Below are positions 35,083-43,842 of a stretch of 64,000 nucleotides of DNA, in pieces (positions within the stretch are counted from its first letter, which is position 1; the number at the start of each line of letters is the position of its first letter). A program made the translations under genes and the position numbers. Location of the stretch: positions 558,001 to 622,000 of the forward strand of contig NZ_CP036532.1 in assembly GCF_004331955.1 (NCBI RefSeq), given 5' to 3'. This DNA is from Roseitalea porphyridii (GTDB lineage: Bacteria; Pseudomonadota; Alphaproteobacteria; Rhizobiales; Rhizobiaceae). Under the pieces are notes generated by a model that saw nothing but the letters and a program-made list of their open reading frames with translations, had not been told where the DNA came from and did no database searches.

Positions 35083-36870
35083 TTACGCGTCCATCAGCGG
35101 GCGCGGGTTTTCGAGATAGTCGGTCTTCATGTAATGCAGCGTCCAGTAGGCCAGCCCCATCAGCGGGCCGGTCGGGTTGTAGCCGAGGTTCTGCGGGAAC
35201 AGGCAGGCGCCGAAGACGAAGACGTTGTGGTGGTCCCACATCTGGCCGTAGCGGTTGACGACGCTGGTCGCCGGATCGGTGCCGATCACCGCCCCGCCCG
35301 TGTTGTGCGTGGTCTGGTAGGGCACGATCGAATAGGACTGGCCGGGCGCGGCGCGGTTCCAGTCCGCGATGGTTTCGACATGCCCCATCGCTTCGGCGAT
35401 CTCGCGCGCTCTGGCCTGACCCCACTGGGCCATCCGCCGGTCGTTCTCGGGGAAGTCGAAGGTCATCCGCAACAGCGGCCGGCCGAACGCGTCGACATAG
35501 GTCGGATCGAGGTCGAGATAGTTGTTGGGCGAGGCGACGGACGAGCCGTGCAGCAGCACCCCGCCGCTGCGGGAATAGTATTCGCGCACCGCCCGTTTCC
35601 ACTCGGCGCCGTAGGCGGGCGTGTCCGGCGGTGTCGGCTGGTGGCCGATCGGCCGGCCGTTGGTCTGCGTCGAACCGATATAGCCGCCGCCCACGAAGCC
35701 CAGTTCGGCCGCGTCGTAATTGCCGGTGTTGAACTCGTCGATCGCCATGCCGAGCGCGCCGGCGCCCATGAACGGGTTGGTGATGATCTCCTCGTCGAAC
35801 AGCACGTTCGCACCGGCCAGCGTCTGGTAGGCGTAGTTGCGGCCGACCGTTCCGGTGCGGCTTTGCGGGTCGTACGGCGTGCCAAGGCCCGAAACGAGCA
35901 TCAGGTGCACGTTCCACAGCCCGTAGGCGTTCATGCAGACGATGTCGGCGGGCTGGAAGACCTCGCGGCCGTCCTCGTCCAGATAGGTCACGCCGGTCGC
36001 CGTCTTGCCGTCGGACGATTTATCGACCCGCATGACCCAGGAATTGAACCGGATCTCGAAGTTCTCGTGATCCCTGATGCGGTCGTAGATGCAGATGATC
36101 GGGTCGGCCTTGGCATAGTAGCCGCAGCCGAAGCGCTCGCAGAACCCGCAATAGGTGCACGGGTGAAGCTGCGCGCCATAGGGGTTCTCGTAGGCGCGGG
36201 TCATGTTGGCCGACGGGATCGGGAACGGCTTGTAGCCCAGTTCGGCCGCGCCTTCCGCAAAGAGGGTGGTTGCGACCGGCTGCTTCATCGCCGGGTTCGG
36301 ATAGTCCTCCGAGCGCGGCCCCTCGAACGGGTTGCCGCCGTCGCGGATCTCGCCGTTCAGATTGCCGGCATTGCCGCCGATGCCAGCGACCTTCTCGTAG
36401 AAGTCGAGGAACGGTTCGAGTTCGTCATAGCTGACGCCCCAGTCCTGCACGGTCATGTCGTCATCGTCGAGAAACTGCTCGCCGTAGCGCTCGACATAGT
36501 GGCTGCGCATTTCGAGGTCGGCCGGCAGCGGCCGCCAGCTTTGCCCGTTCCAGTGGATGCCGGCACCGCCAAGTCCCTGGCCGGGCAGGAACGAGCCGAG
36601 CCGCCGCATCGGCAGCGCGGTCTGGTCGGAATTGTTGCGGAAGGTGAGCGTCTGTTCCCTGACGTCCATCATGTGCCCGTACTGGTGGGCGTATTTGAGG
36701 TCGTCATGCTCTTCGGGACCGGCGAAGCTGGTTGCGTCATGGCGCGGCTTGCCGCGTTCGAGGACCACACAGCGCTGGCCGGCCTGGGCCAGTTCGTAGG
36801 CGGCGGCAAGGCCGGTCCAGCCGCTGCCGATGATCACCACGTCGGTCTTTGGCAGTGTGCGCGCGGCCAT
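35083..36870 (-). CDS. GMC-family oxidoreductase, catalytic subunit of the first dehydrogenase module
   Basis: A 595-residue flavoprotein with the FAD turn VVIIGSGWTGLAAAYELA and ERGKPRH. The catalytic His lies in YQTTHNTGGAVIG near residue 525 and the Asn in GYNPTGPLMG. The cysteine cluster differs from that of the second GMC protein: Cys238, Cys241, Cys244 and Cys249 in CTYCGFCERFGCG. The substrate is likely a sugar acid, polyol or alcohol; the small subunit is of the gluconate 2-dehydrogenase type. No signal peptide is visible, so Tat export with the small subunit is expected. It follows that gene with no gap. Confidence 0.85.
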   Translation of the reverse strand: MAARTLPKTDVVIIGSGWTGLAAAYELAQAGQRCVVLERGKPRHDATSFAGPEEHDDLKYAHQYGHMMDVREQTLTFRNNSDQTALPMRRLGSFLPGQGLGGAGIHWNGQSWRPLPADLEMRSHYVERYGEQFLDDDDMTVQDWGVSYDELEPFLDFYEKVAGIGGNAGNLNGEIRDGGNPFEGPRSEDYPNPAMKQPVATTLFAEGAAELGYKPFPIPSANMTRAYENPYGAQLHPCTYCGFCERFGCGYYAKADPIICIYDRIRDHENFEIRFNSWVMRVDKSSDGKTATGVTYLDEDGREVFQPADIVCMNAYGLWNVHLMLVSGLGTPYDPQSRTGTVGRNYAYQTLAGANVLFDEEIITNPFMGAGALGMAIDEFNTGNYDAAELGFVGGGYIGSTQTNGRPIGHQPTPPDTPAYGAEWKRAVREYYSRSGGVLLHGSSVASPNNYLDLDPTYVDAFGRPLLRMTFDFPENDRRMAQWGQARAREIAEAMGHVETIADWNRAAPGQSYSIVPYQTTHNTGGAVIGTDPATSVVNRYGQMWDHHNVFVFGACLFPQNLGYNPTGPLMGLAYWTLHYMKTDYLENPRPLMDA

Positions 36871-37575
36871 TCAGCCCTCCCTTCCGTTCGTGCGCAGGAA
36901 TTGCGCCGGCCCCTGGCCGGGAACGTGCGCGATGCCCTTGGGCGGCATGTCGAAGGGCCGGTTGTGGTCGTCGACGAAGCTCGTGTAGTAGGCGTGCGCC
37001 CCCGGGAACCCGACCATTTCCCAGCCGGCATAGTCCTTGTTGCCGCCATAGATCGGGTCGGCGAAATAGCCCCAGTTCGCCAGCTTCAGCAGTTCCTCGT
37101 AGAACGCGGACTGGAACACGTCCTCGGACTGCGACAGCGAGCCGACGAAGGCGCGCCGCCCTTCCGCGTCGCGATCGACCAGCTTGAGCCCGCCGTCGGC
37201 CTGATCGGTCTCGGCGATGCCCCGGCGGATCAGCGCGGCCGGCACATGTTCGGCCTGATAGCCCTGGGTCGGTTCGCCCTCGCGGAACGGGCCTTCCATG
37301 TAGAGCCCAGCGCCCCGGCCGTAGGGGCCGGCCAGTTGCAGGTCGATGAAGTCGACGACGCCGGCCTGGCTGGCCGACGGAAATTCGTCCTCGGGAATGA
37401 AGATGTCGGTGACGGCGGCGAGATAGCGCGCCTCGTCGTCGGTCAGGAAGAACCAGGGCCGGCCTTCCAGTTCGGCATAGGCGTTCTGGGCGATGGCGCG
37501 GACCGGAAGTGCGGCGCTGACGCCGGCCGCGCCGATATGGGCGAGGATTGCCCGGCGTGAAAACTGCGTGACCAT
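36871..37575 (-). CDS. Gluconate 2-dehydrogenase subunit 3 family protein, Tat-exported
   Basis: Start set at the ATG at 37575, giving 234 residues with a twin-arginine signal (FSRRAILAHIGAAGV). The body matches the gluconate_2-dh3 family: FLTDDEARYLAAVTDIFIPED and GVVDFIDLQLAGPYGRGAG. In known complexes this subunit carries the flavin subunit through the Tat pathway and anchors it to the membrane. It is the first gene of the dehydrogenase-oxidase run; the promoter is probably in the 72 bases between it and trkA. Confidence 0.85.
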   Translation of the reverse strand: MVTQFSRRAILAHIGAAGVSAALPVRAIAQNAYAELEGRPWFFLTDDEARYLAAVTDIFIPEDEFPSASQAGVVDFIDLQLAGPYGRGAGLYMEGPFREGEPTQGYQAEHVPAALIRRGIAETDQADGGLKLVDRDAEGRRAFVGSLSQSEDVFQSAFYEELLKLANWGYFADPIYGGNKDYAGWEMVGFPGAHAYYTSFVDDHNRPFDMPPKGIAHVPGQGPAQFLRTNGREG

Positions 37576-37647
37576 GGATCCCCCGCGACGGTTCGTAGGT
37601 AAGTGTGCGACCAACGCGCGTTCGCCGGCCCGGTTCCATGCAAGGGG

Positions 37648-38307
37648 CTATTCGTCCGTGTCCGGCGCGAGCGCCTTTTCGAGCGCGTCGACCGCCTCGG
37701 TCGCCACCGCGACGATCAGATGGTCGCCCTCCGCGAGCCGGGTCTCGTCGTCGACCAGGCTCTCCTCCTCGCCGTGCGCGCGGGCGATCACGCGGCTCGC
37801 CGCGGGCAGGTCCAGTTCGCCGACGGTCTGGCCGTCATGGGCGGCGGTGATCGCGTAGCCGACCACGCGTATGCCCTTGTGAAGACGAAGGTCCACCGAG
37901 GTGTCGGACTTGTCCTTGAGCGCCTGCACGATCGAGCGGGCCACCGTCGAATGCGGGGTGATGACGTCGTTCAGTTCCAGCTCGTCGCACACCGAAAGGA
38001 GTTCGGCCCTGACGATCTGCGGTATCACCCGTTCGAAGCCGATCGACCGGCCGACCAGCGCTGCGAGGATGTTGACGTCGTCCTCGTTGGTCAGCAGCAC
38101 GAGCGAGTCGGCGTGATCGCCGAACGCGTCGCGCAGCACCGACGGCAGCGTGCCGTCGCCATGGATGAAGCCGCAGTCGAGCTGGTCGGCGAGCTGTTCG
38201 AGCTTGGCCTCGTCGGTGTCGACGATGACGACCTCGTGGCCGTCATCGGTCAGTTCCCGCGCCGTCGCGATGCCGAACCGCGAGGCGCCCACGATTACCG
38301 TGCGCAT
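37648..38307 (-). CDS. trkA: TrkA/KtrA-type potassium channel regulatory protein
   Basis: A 219-residue cytoplasmic protein with an RCK_N Rossmann domain (VIVGASRFGIATARELTDDG, residues 3-22, and acidic residue in VDTDEAKLEQL) followed by an RCK_C domain (from about 140). The nucleotide-binding turn reads GASRFG rather than the usual GxGxxG. With the membrane partner four bases upstream it forms a Trk/Ktr potassium uptake system. Length suits a single-RCK KtrA rather than the doubled E. coli TrkA. Confidence 0.85.
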   Translation of the reverse strand: MRTVIVGASRFGIATARELTDDGHEVVIVDTDEAKLEQLADQLDCGFIHGDGTLPSVLRDAFGDHADSLVLLTNEDDVNILAALVGRSIGFERVIPQIVRAELLSVCDELELNDVITPHSTVARSIVQALKDKSDTSVDLRLHKGIRVVGYAITAAHDGQTVGELDLPAASRVIARAHGEEESLVDDETRLAEGDHLIVAVATEAVDALEKALAPDTDE

Positions 38308-38310
38308 GGT

Positions 38311-39759
38311 CTATGCCCTCCTTTTCCAGGTGGCGGGGAGAATGACGGCGAGCAGGGCGAGAAATTCGAGACGGCCCGCCAGCATCGCCACGATCAGATA
38401 GGCCTTCAGGTGGGCCGGCAGGTCCGGCCCGACGACGCCGGTGCTGAGCCCGACGGTCGACAGCGCCGAGACGATGTCGAACACCGACGCAAGCGGGGCC
38501 AGCCCCGCGGTCAGGAACAGCAGCCAGCCGATCAGGCCGGTCAGCGTGTAGAGCGCAAGGATCGCCGCGATGGAGATGACCCGGTCGGCGGCGACCGTCT
38601 TGCCGTTCGACTCGAGCCGCGTCACCGAGCGGCGCGGCGAACGCAGCCGCAACAGGCTCAGTCCGACCATGCCGCCCAGCGTCATCACGCGGTCGAGCTT
38701 GATGCCGCCGGCGGTCGAGCCGATGCCGCCGCCGACGACCATCGCAAACAGGATCAGCGCGACGAGCGCGTCGGCCTGGGCGATCGGGGCGACGGCGAAG
38801 CCGGCGGTGGTGAAGCCGCTGAGGAAGTTGAGTGCCGTGTCGAGCACGCCCTCGGTTTCCCAGCCGTTCAGCGCCGCCGCCGCAAGCGCGACAAGGGCCG
38901 TGCCGGTGCCGAGCGCGACAAGGACCGCGCCTGCATTGCTGCTTGAGAGCGCGCGCCGCACGCCGGACTGGCGGGCGACGACATAGGCGTAGAGCGAGAC
39001 CGTCGTGGCGACGCACACGGCCATGACCGCCGACTGCGCCAGCGGCGAATAGCTCGCAAGGCTGTCGGCGCGCGGCGTGAAGCCGCCCGTCGATGCGGCG
39101 CTCAGCGCGACGACGACGCCCTCCCACCAGCTTGGCAGCAGCGCGGCGAGAATGGCGATGGCGATCAGCGTGATCACGCAATAGGCCGCCAGCAACTGGC
39201 GCGCCTGGGCGCGGGTCGAGGCGACGAGGTCGCGACCGTTGATGCCCACTTCGCCCATTTCGTGCGAGGCGGCGCCGGGACCGAGGATCAGCGCGACGCC
39301 GGCGACCGCGATCGCGAAACCGCCGGTCCATTGCAGCCAGGCCCTCAGGAAATGGCCGGCGATCGGCCAGTCCATGGTCGCTTCGGCCACCGTCAGACCC
39401 GTGGAGGTGACGCCCGACACGCTCTCGAACAGCGCATCGAGCGGCGTCATGCCGAGGGCGAGAAAACCGGGCGCGGCGAACACGCTGACGATGAGGAAAA
39501 GCGCGACGAAGGCGGCGACCGCCTCGATCTGGCGGACATTGTCCAAGCGCGGGCGATAGTGCGCCACGAGCGCACCGGCCAGACACAGGACGACGGCCGG
39601 CACGAGCGCCAGCGCGAGGTCGGTCGCGCCCTCGAGGGCTGCGACCAGAAGCGGCGGGCCGACGGCGGCGAGCATGATCAGCGAATGGGCCGCCACCGTG
39701 CGCGCGACCACGCCCGGCCGCGCCGTCCAGGCGACACTGGCCTGTCCCCGTGCCGTCAC
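38311..39759 (-). CDS. trkH: TrkH/KtrB-type potassium transporter membrane subunit
   Basis: A predicted 482-residue protein starting at a GTG at 39759; a later ATG would remove the first membrane helix. All four pore loops of the family are visible with their filter glycines: SVSGVTSTGLTV, SAASTGGFTP, FLSGFTTAGFAV and IVSALSTVGLST. It pairs with the regulatory subunit immediately downstream. The gene is divergent from the exported PRC-barrel protein. K+ (or Na+/K+) uptake is the expected activity. Confidence 0.88.
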   Translation of the reverse strand: MTARGQASVAWTARPGVVARTVAAHSLIMLAAVGPPLLVAALEGATDLALALVPAVVLCLAGALVAHYRPRLDNVRQIEAVAAFVALFLIVSVFAAPGFLALGMTPLDALFESVSGVTSTGLTVAEATMDWPIAGHFLRAWLQWTGGFAIAVAGVALILGPGAASHEMGEVGINGRDLVASTRAQARQLLAAYCVITLIAIAILAALLPSWWEGVVVALSAASTGGFTPRADSLASYSPLAQSAVMAVCVATTVSLYAYVVARQSGVRRALSSSNAGAVLVALGTGTALVALAAAALNGWETEGVLDTALNFLSGFTTAGFAVAPIAQADALVALILFAMVVGGGIGSTAGGIKLDRVMTLGGMVGLSLLRLRSPRRSVTRLESNGKTVAADRVISIAAILALYTLTGLIGWLLFLTAGLAPLASVFDIVSALSTVGLSTGVVGPDLPAHLKAYLIVAMLAGRLEFLALLAVILPATWKRRA

Positions 39760-39924
39760 GATGCCTGCCGAACCAATCTCTCGCCCCTGATGCGGTTGAA
39801 ACCCCCTCGATAACGAACGGCGCGGCGCCCGGTTCCGTGCCGGGGCGCCATGCAACTTCGGTCGGTCTTGTCCGTTCTGGCTGCAGCGACATCCGAATTG
39901 GACACCGAGAAGGAGGACCCACAC

Positions 39925-40917
39925 ATGAAACGTCTGCTTGCCACAACCGCACTTTGTTTCGCCATGGCCGTGCCGGCGATGGCCGACAGCCACACCGGCG
40001 GCGCGATGGCGACGCCCGAACAGGTCAATGCGGCCGAATACGGCGCCGGCGACATGACCGTCGGCGTGCCCGACCTGATGGGGCGCACGCTCTACATGTC
40101 CGAGCAGGGTGCCGACGAAGGCCCCTACGAAGAAGCGTCCGACCAGTGGCGCACGATCGGCGAGATCGGCGACGTGCTGATCACGTCCGAAGGCCAGATC
40201 AGCGCCGTCGTGGTCGACGCGGGCGCGGTGATCGGCTCCAACGATGCCCGCAAGCGCATCGCCATCGAAGACCTGAACCTGGTTCCGGACGCCGACGATG
40301 AGGGCGAATTCTTCGCCGTGTTCACCGGCGACCGCAGCCTGCTCGAGGAGGCGCGCACCTTCCTCGACGGCCGGGATGTCTCGGACATCGACCCCGAGGA
40401 GACGGGCTACGCCGAGCTTTCGACGCGCGACACCTATGCCCGCACCGAGGGCGACACGCTCGGCGAGGGCGAGATGACCGGCGACGGTGTCGCCGCCCCG
40501 ACCGCCGACGAAAACACGATGACGGCCGAGAGTGACAACTCCGATGCCGGCAGCAATCCGGACGGCGAGCGTCTCAACGCCGACCAGCAGGTGGCCGAAG
40601 GCGAACGTGGCCGCGAGCCGCAGATGCTCGAGCCGGTCGATATCGCCGACCTGACGGCCGAGGACCTCGAAGGCGTGCGCGTCTTCGGCGCCAACAATGA
40701 CTGGATCGGCGATGTCGGTGAACTGGTGATCTCCGAGGACGGTCGCATCAGCCACGCCATCGTCGATGTCGGCGGCTTTCTCGGCATCGGCGAGAAGCCC
40801 GTCGCGGTCTCGTTCGACGAGGTCGACATCCGCAGCAACGGACGTGCCGGCGGCGTCAGCGTCTATCTCGACGCCACCGAGCAGGAACTCGATGCCATGG
40901 AACGCTGGGACGGCTGA
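39925..40917 (+). CDS. Exported protein with two PRC-barrel domains
   Basis: A 330-residue, strongly acidic protein with a signal peptide (LLATTALCFAMAVPAMA) and a clear AGGAGG ribosome-binding site before the ATG at 39925. Two PRC-barrel domains follow: TIGEIGDVLITSEGQISAVV (about residues 75-140) and DWIGDVGELVISEDGRISHA (about 250-325), joined by an acidic linker rich in Glu, Asp and Asn. PRC-barrels of this exported type are common in rhizobia and of unknown function; roles at the envelope or in stress are suggested. A strong terminator follows, and the gene appears to stand alone. Confidence 0.85.
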   Translation: MKRLLATTALCFAMAVPAMADSHTGGAMATPEQVNAAEYGAGDMTVGVPDLMGRTLYMSEQGADEGPYEEASDQWRTIGEIGDVLITSEGQISAVVVDAGAVIGSNDARKRIAIEDLNLVPDADDEGEFFAVFTGDRSLLEEARTFLDGRDVSDIDPEETGYAELSTRDTYARTEGDTLGEGEMTGDGVAAPTADENTMTAESDNSDAGSNPDGERLNADQQVAEGERGREPQMLEPVDIADLTAEDLEGVRVFGANNDWIGDVGELVISEDGRISHAIVDVGGFLGIGEKPVAVSFDEVDIRSNGRAGGVSVYLDATEQELDAMERWDG

Positions 40918-40936
40918 CCGCCAACTGGCGTCCGCA

Positions 40937-40967
40937 ACGGAGGGGCTTCGGCTCCTCCGTTTTTTTT
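40937..40967 (+). terminator. Rho-independent terminator of the PRC-barrel gene
   Basis: ACGGAGG and CCTCCGT pair around a loop with inner GGC-TTCG-GCT pairing, followed by eight T residues. It ends the gene 20 bases upstream. Confidence 0.93.
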
Positions 40968-41047
40968 GGCCTCGGGCGGATCGGGGGCGGGAACGGTCCG
41001 CAGGGGGTCGCGTTGAGGGCACACTCTGAAAAGGCGGGAGATGATCG

Positions 41048-42655
41048 ATGGAAGAAGCCAGATTTGACCTTCACTGGATCGACTACGCCATTGTCGTCAT
41101 CTACTTCCTCGGCATCGTTGCCCACGGCGTCTATGTCTCGCGCAAGAATTCGGGCGGCGGGTCGGATGGCTATTTCCTGGCTGGCCGCACCATCCCCTGG
41201 TACCTGATCGGCTTCTCGCTGTTTGCGTCCAACATGTCCGGCTCCAGTTTTGTCGGTCTGATGGGCGGCGCCTATGACAACGGCGTCGTCATCTTCAACT
41301 ATGAGTGGACGGCAGCCTTCGTCCTGATCATCTTCGCGGTTTTTGTTCTGCCTTCCTATCTGCGGGCGAAGGTCTCGACGGTTCCCGAGTTCCTCGAAGA
41401 ACGCTACGACGTGCGCTCGCGTCGCGCCTTCTCGGTCTTCACGATCCTCGCCATCATGTTCATCGACACCGCTGGCGCGCTCTATGCGGGCGGGCTGGTG
41501 ATTGCCAACGTCACGGGCTTCCTCAACCTCTGGACGGCGGTGGCGGTGCTGGCGCTGGTCGCCGGGCTCTATACGATCCTGGGCGGACTATCGGCGGTCG
41601 TCGTCACCGACACGGTGCAGGCGATCCTCCTGATCGCCGGCGCGGCGGCGCTGTTCTGGCTCGGGCTCGATGCGGTCGGCGGCTGGGAGGAACTGTTTGT
41701 CGATCTCGACGACAGCAAGACCCATCTGATCCTGCCCGCCAGCAATGATTTTCTTCCCTGGACCGGTCTTTGGGGTGTCGTGCTGCTCGGCTTTTACTAC
41801 TGGACGATCAACCAGTTCGTCGTGCAGCGCACGCTGGGCGCAAAGAACCTCAAGGAAGGCCAGATCGGCGCGATCTTTGCCGGTTTCCTGAAGCTGCCCA
41901 ACCTGTTCCTGATGATTCTGCCCGGCCTGATCGCCCTGAAACTCTATCCCGATCTGGAGACACCCGATCTGGCCTTTCCGACGCTGGCTTTCGAACTGAT
42001 GCCGATCGGCTTGCGCGGCCTGATCATGGCGGCGCTGATTGCCGCGATCATGTCCTCGCTCGACTCCGCGCTCAACTCGGCGGGCACGCTGGTCGTCAAG
42101 GATTTCATCGAGCCGCTCAAGCCCGATCTGAGCGAGGACACGCTGGTCAAGATCGGACGGATCGTCACGGGCATCGCCATGGTGATCGGCGCCGTCTATG
42201 CGCCGATGATCGCCGGCTTCGAGAGCCTGTTCAGCTACTTCCAGTCGTCGCTGTCCTACATCATTCCGACGATCGTCGTGGTTTATATGGCGGGGCTGTT
42301 CGTGCCCTGGCTGAACGGCAACGGCGCATTCTACACGATCCTTCTGGGCCTGGTTGTCGGCATCCCGCTGTTCATCCTCAAGGAAGTCACGGGGATCTGG
42401 GAGAGCTGGGGCCTGCCGGCGATCCACTACACGATCATGTCGACGATCATGATGTTCATCGGCATTGCCACCCATTTCGGCATCAGCGCGGCGACGCGTC
42501 GCAAGGACAAGGAAGGCATCGACAAGCTGGTCTGGTCGGGCGCCGAGGCCAAGCAGGTCTTCACGCAATGGGAAGAACCTATCTGGCTCGACCGGACGCT
42601 TCTGTCGGGTCTGCTGATCGTCTCGATGGTCGGCTTCATCATCTGGTTCTGGTAG
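41048..42655 (+). CDS. Sodium:solute symporter (SSS/SGLT family)
   Basis: A 535-residue membrane protein with about 13-14 helices. The start region (WIDYAIVVIYFLGIVAHGVY), the SDGYFLAGRTIPWYLIGFSLFA loop, GSSFVGLMGGAY and MSSLDSALNSAGTL, which carries the Na2-site serines, mark it as an SGLT-like symporter. Closest relatives move sugars such as glucose or galactose, or other solutes, with Na+. The stop is six bases before an MscS channel, so the two are probably co-transcribed; uptake of a solute with a pressure valve would make sense. Confidence 0.88.
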   Translation: MEEARFDLHWIDYAIVVIYFLGIVAHGVYVSRKNSGGGSDGYFLAGRTIPWYLIGFSLFASNMSGSSFVGLMGGAYDNGVVIFNYEWTAAFVLIIFAVFVLPSYLRAKVSTVPEFLEERYDVRSRRAFSVFTILAIMFIDTAGALYAGGLVIANVTGFLNLWTAVAVLALVAGLYTILGGLSAVVVTDTVQAILLIAGAAALFWLGLDAVGGWEELFVDLDDSKTHLILPASNDFLPWTGLWGVVLLGFYYWTINQFVVQRTLGAKNLKEGQIGAIFAGFLKLPNLFLMILPGLIALKLYPDLETPDLAFPTLAFELMPIGLRGLIMAALIAAIMSSLDSALNSAGTLVVKDFIEPLKPDLSEDTLVKIGRIVTGIAMVIGAVYAPMIAGFESLFSYFQSSLSYIIPTIVVVYMAGLFVPWLNGNGAFYTILLGLVVGIPLFILKEVTGIWESWGLPAIHYTIMSTIMMFIGIATHFGISAATRRKDKEGIDKLVWSGAEAKQVFTQWEEPIWLDRTLLSGLLIVSMVGFIIWFW

Positions 42656-42661
42656 GCGCGC

Positions 42662-43777
42662 ATGGCCGGCCTCGAAGCGGTCATCGCGAGGATCGAGGCG
42701 TTCGCCGGCTCCGTGCCGGCGTTCGCCGTTCCGCCGCTGGTGCTCGTGCTGACGGTGGCCGCCGGGCTCTTCGCCCACTGGCTCACCTTCCGGCTTGCCC
42801 TGCGCTGGGCGGAGGGCCGCACCGGCGCCTGGTCGTCCGTTGTGCGCAAGGCGCGCCGGCCGATGCGGCTGGCGTTCGTGCTGGCCGCGCTGGTGCTGGT
42901 CATGCCGCGCGTGCGGCTGCCCTTCGTCTGGAACGAGACGATCCAGCACGGCGCGCTGATCGTGCTGATCATCCTCGTCGGCTGGACGGTCGTGCTGCTG
43001 ACCGACCATTTCGGCGAACGGGCCGTGCGCCGCTTCCGGATCGACACCGACGACAATCTGGCCGCGCGCAAATACGTCACCCAGGTGCGCGTGCTGCGGC
43101 GTGCGGTCAACATCATCGTCGTCATCGCCACCATCGGCGCGGTGCTGCTGACGTTCGAGAGCGTGCAGCGCTACGGCGTGAGCCTGTTTGCCTCGGCCGG
43201 TGCCGCCGGCCTGATCCTCGGCCTTGCCGCCCGGCCGGTTCTGGCCAATCTGATCGCGGGCATCCAGATCGCCGTGACCCAGCCGATCCGGATCGAGGAC
43301 GTTGTCATCGTCGAAGGCGAGTGGGGCTGGATCGAGGAGATCTTCTCGACCTACGTCGTCGTGCGCCTGTGGGACTGGCGGCGCATGGTCGTGCCGCTGA
43401 GCTATTTTATCGAGGAGCCGTTCCAGAACTGGACGCGCGAAACTGCGTCGATCCTCGGCGCGGTCCACTGGCACGTCGACTACACGGTGCCGGTCGACCG
43501 GGTCCGCGAGAAGATGACCGAACTGGTCGAGAACTCGCCCTACTGGGACGGCCAGGCGGTGGTCCTGCAGGTGACCGACACCGACAAGGACACGATGACC
43601 CTGCGCGGTCTGATGAGTTCGCGCACGGCGCCGCAATCGTGGGACATGCGCTGCGAAATCCGCGAGAAGCTGCTGGCCTGGCTGCAGGCGGAATATCCCC
43701 AGGCGCTGCCGCGCCTGCGCGGTGAACTGCGCCTTCAGAACGACGCGCACACCGGCGCGCGCGACGTTTCGGCCTGA
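42662..43777 (+). CDS. Mechanosensitive ion channel, MscS family
   Basis: A 371-residue protein with about four membrane helices and a C-terminal cytoplasmic vestibule. The pore-lining helix and its exit are recognisable in SAGAAGLILGLAARPVLAN and the beta domain begins IAVTQPIRIEDVVIVEGEWG. It opens on membrane tension to release solutes. The start ATG at 42662 lies six bases after the symporter stop. Confidence 0.9.
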   Translation: MAGLEAVIARIEAFAGSVPAFAVPPLVLVLTVAAGLFAHWLTFRLALRWAEGRTGAWSSVVRKARRPMRLAFVLAALVLVMPRVRLPFVWNETIQHGALIVLIILVGWTVVLLTDHFGERAVRRFRIDTDDNLAARKYVTQVRVLRRAVNIIVVIATIGAVLLTFESVQRYGVSLFASAGAAGLILGLAARPVLANLIAGIQIAVTQPIRIEDVVIVEGEWGWIEEIFSTYVVVRLWDWRRMVVPLSYFIEEPFQNWTRETASILGAVHWHVDYTVPVDRVREKMTELVENSPYWDGQAVVLQVTDTDKDTMTLRGLMSSRTAPQSWDMRCEIREKLLAWLQAEYPQALPRLRGELRLQNDAHTGARDVSA

Positions 43778-43842
43778 CGGTGCTTCGGAACCGGCGCATG
43801 CTGCCTGCGTTGGCCCCGAAACCGCAATCATCGGAGATCATC

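Noticed and set aside
41588-43831. A 747-codon minus-strand open frame opposite the symporter and MscS genes
   Set aside because: Same reason: low-complexity shadow of two real genes, without a ribosome-binding site or family match.
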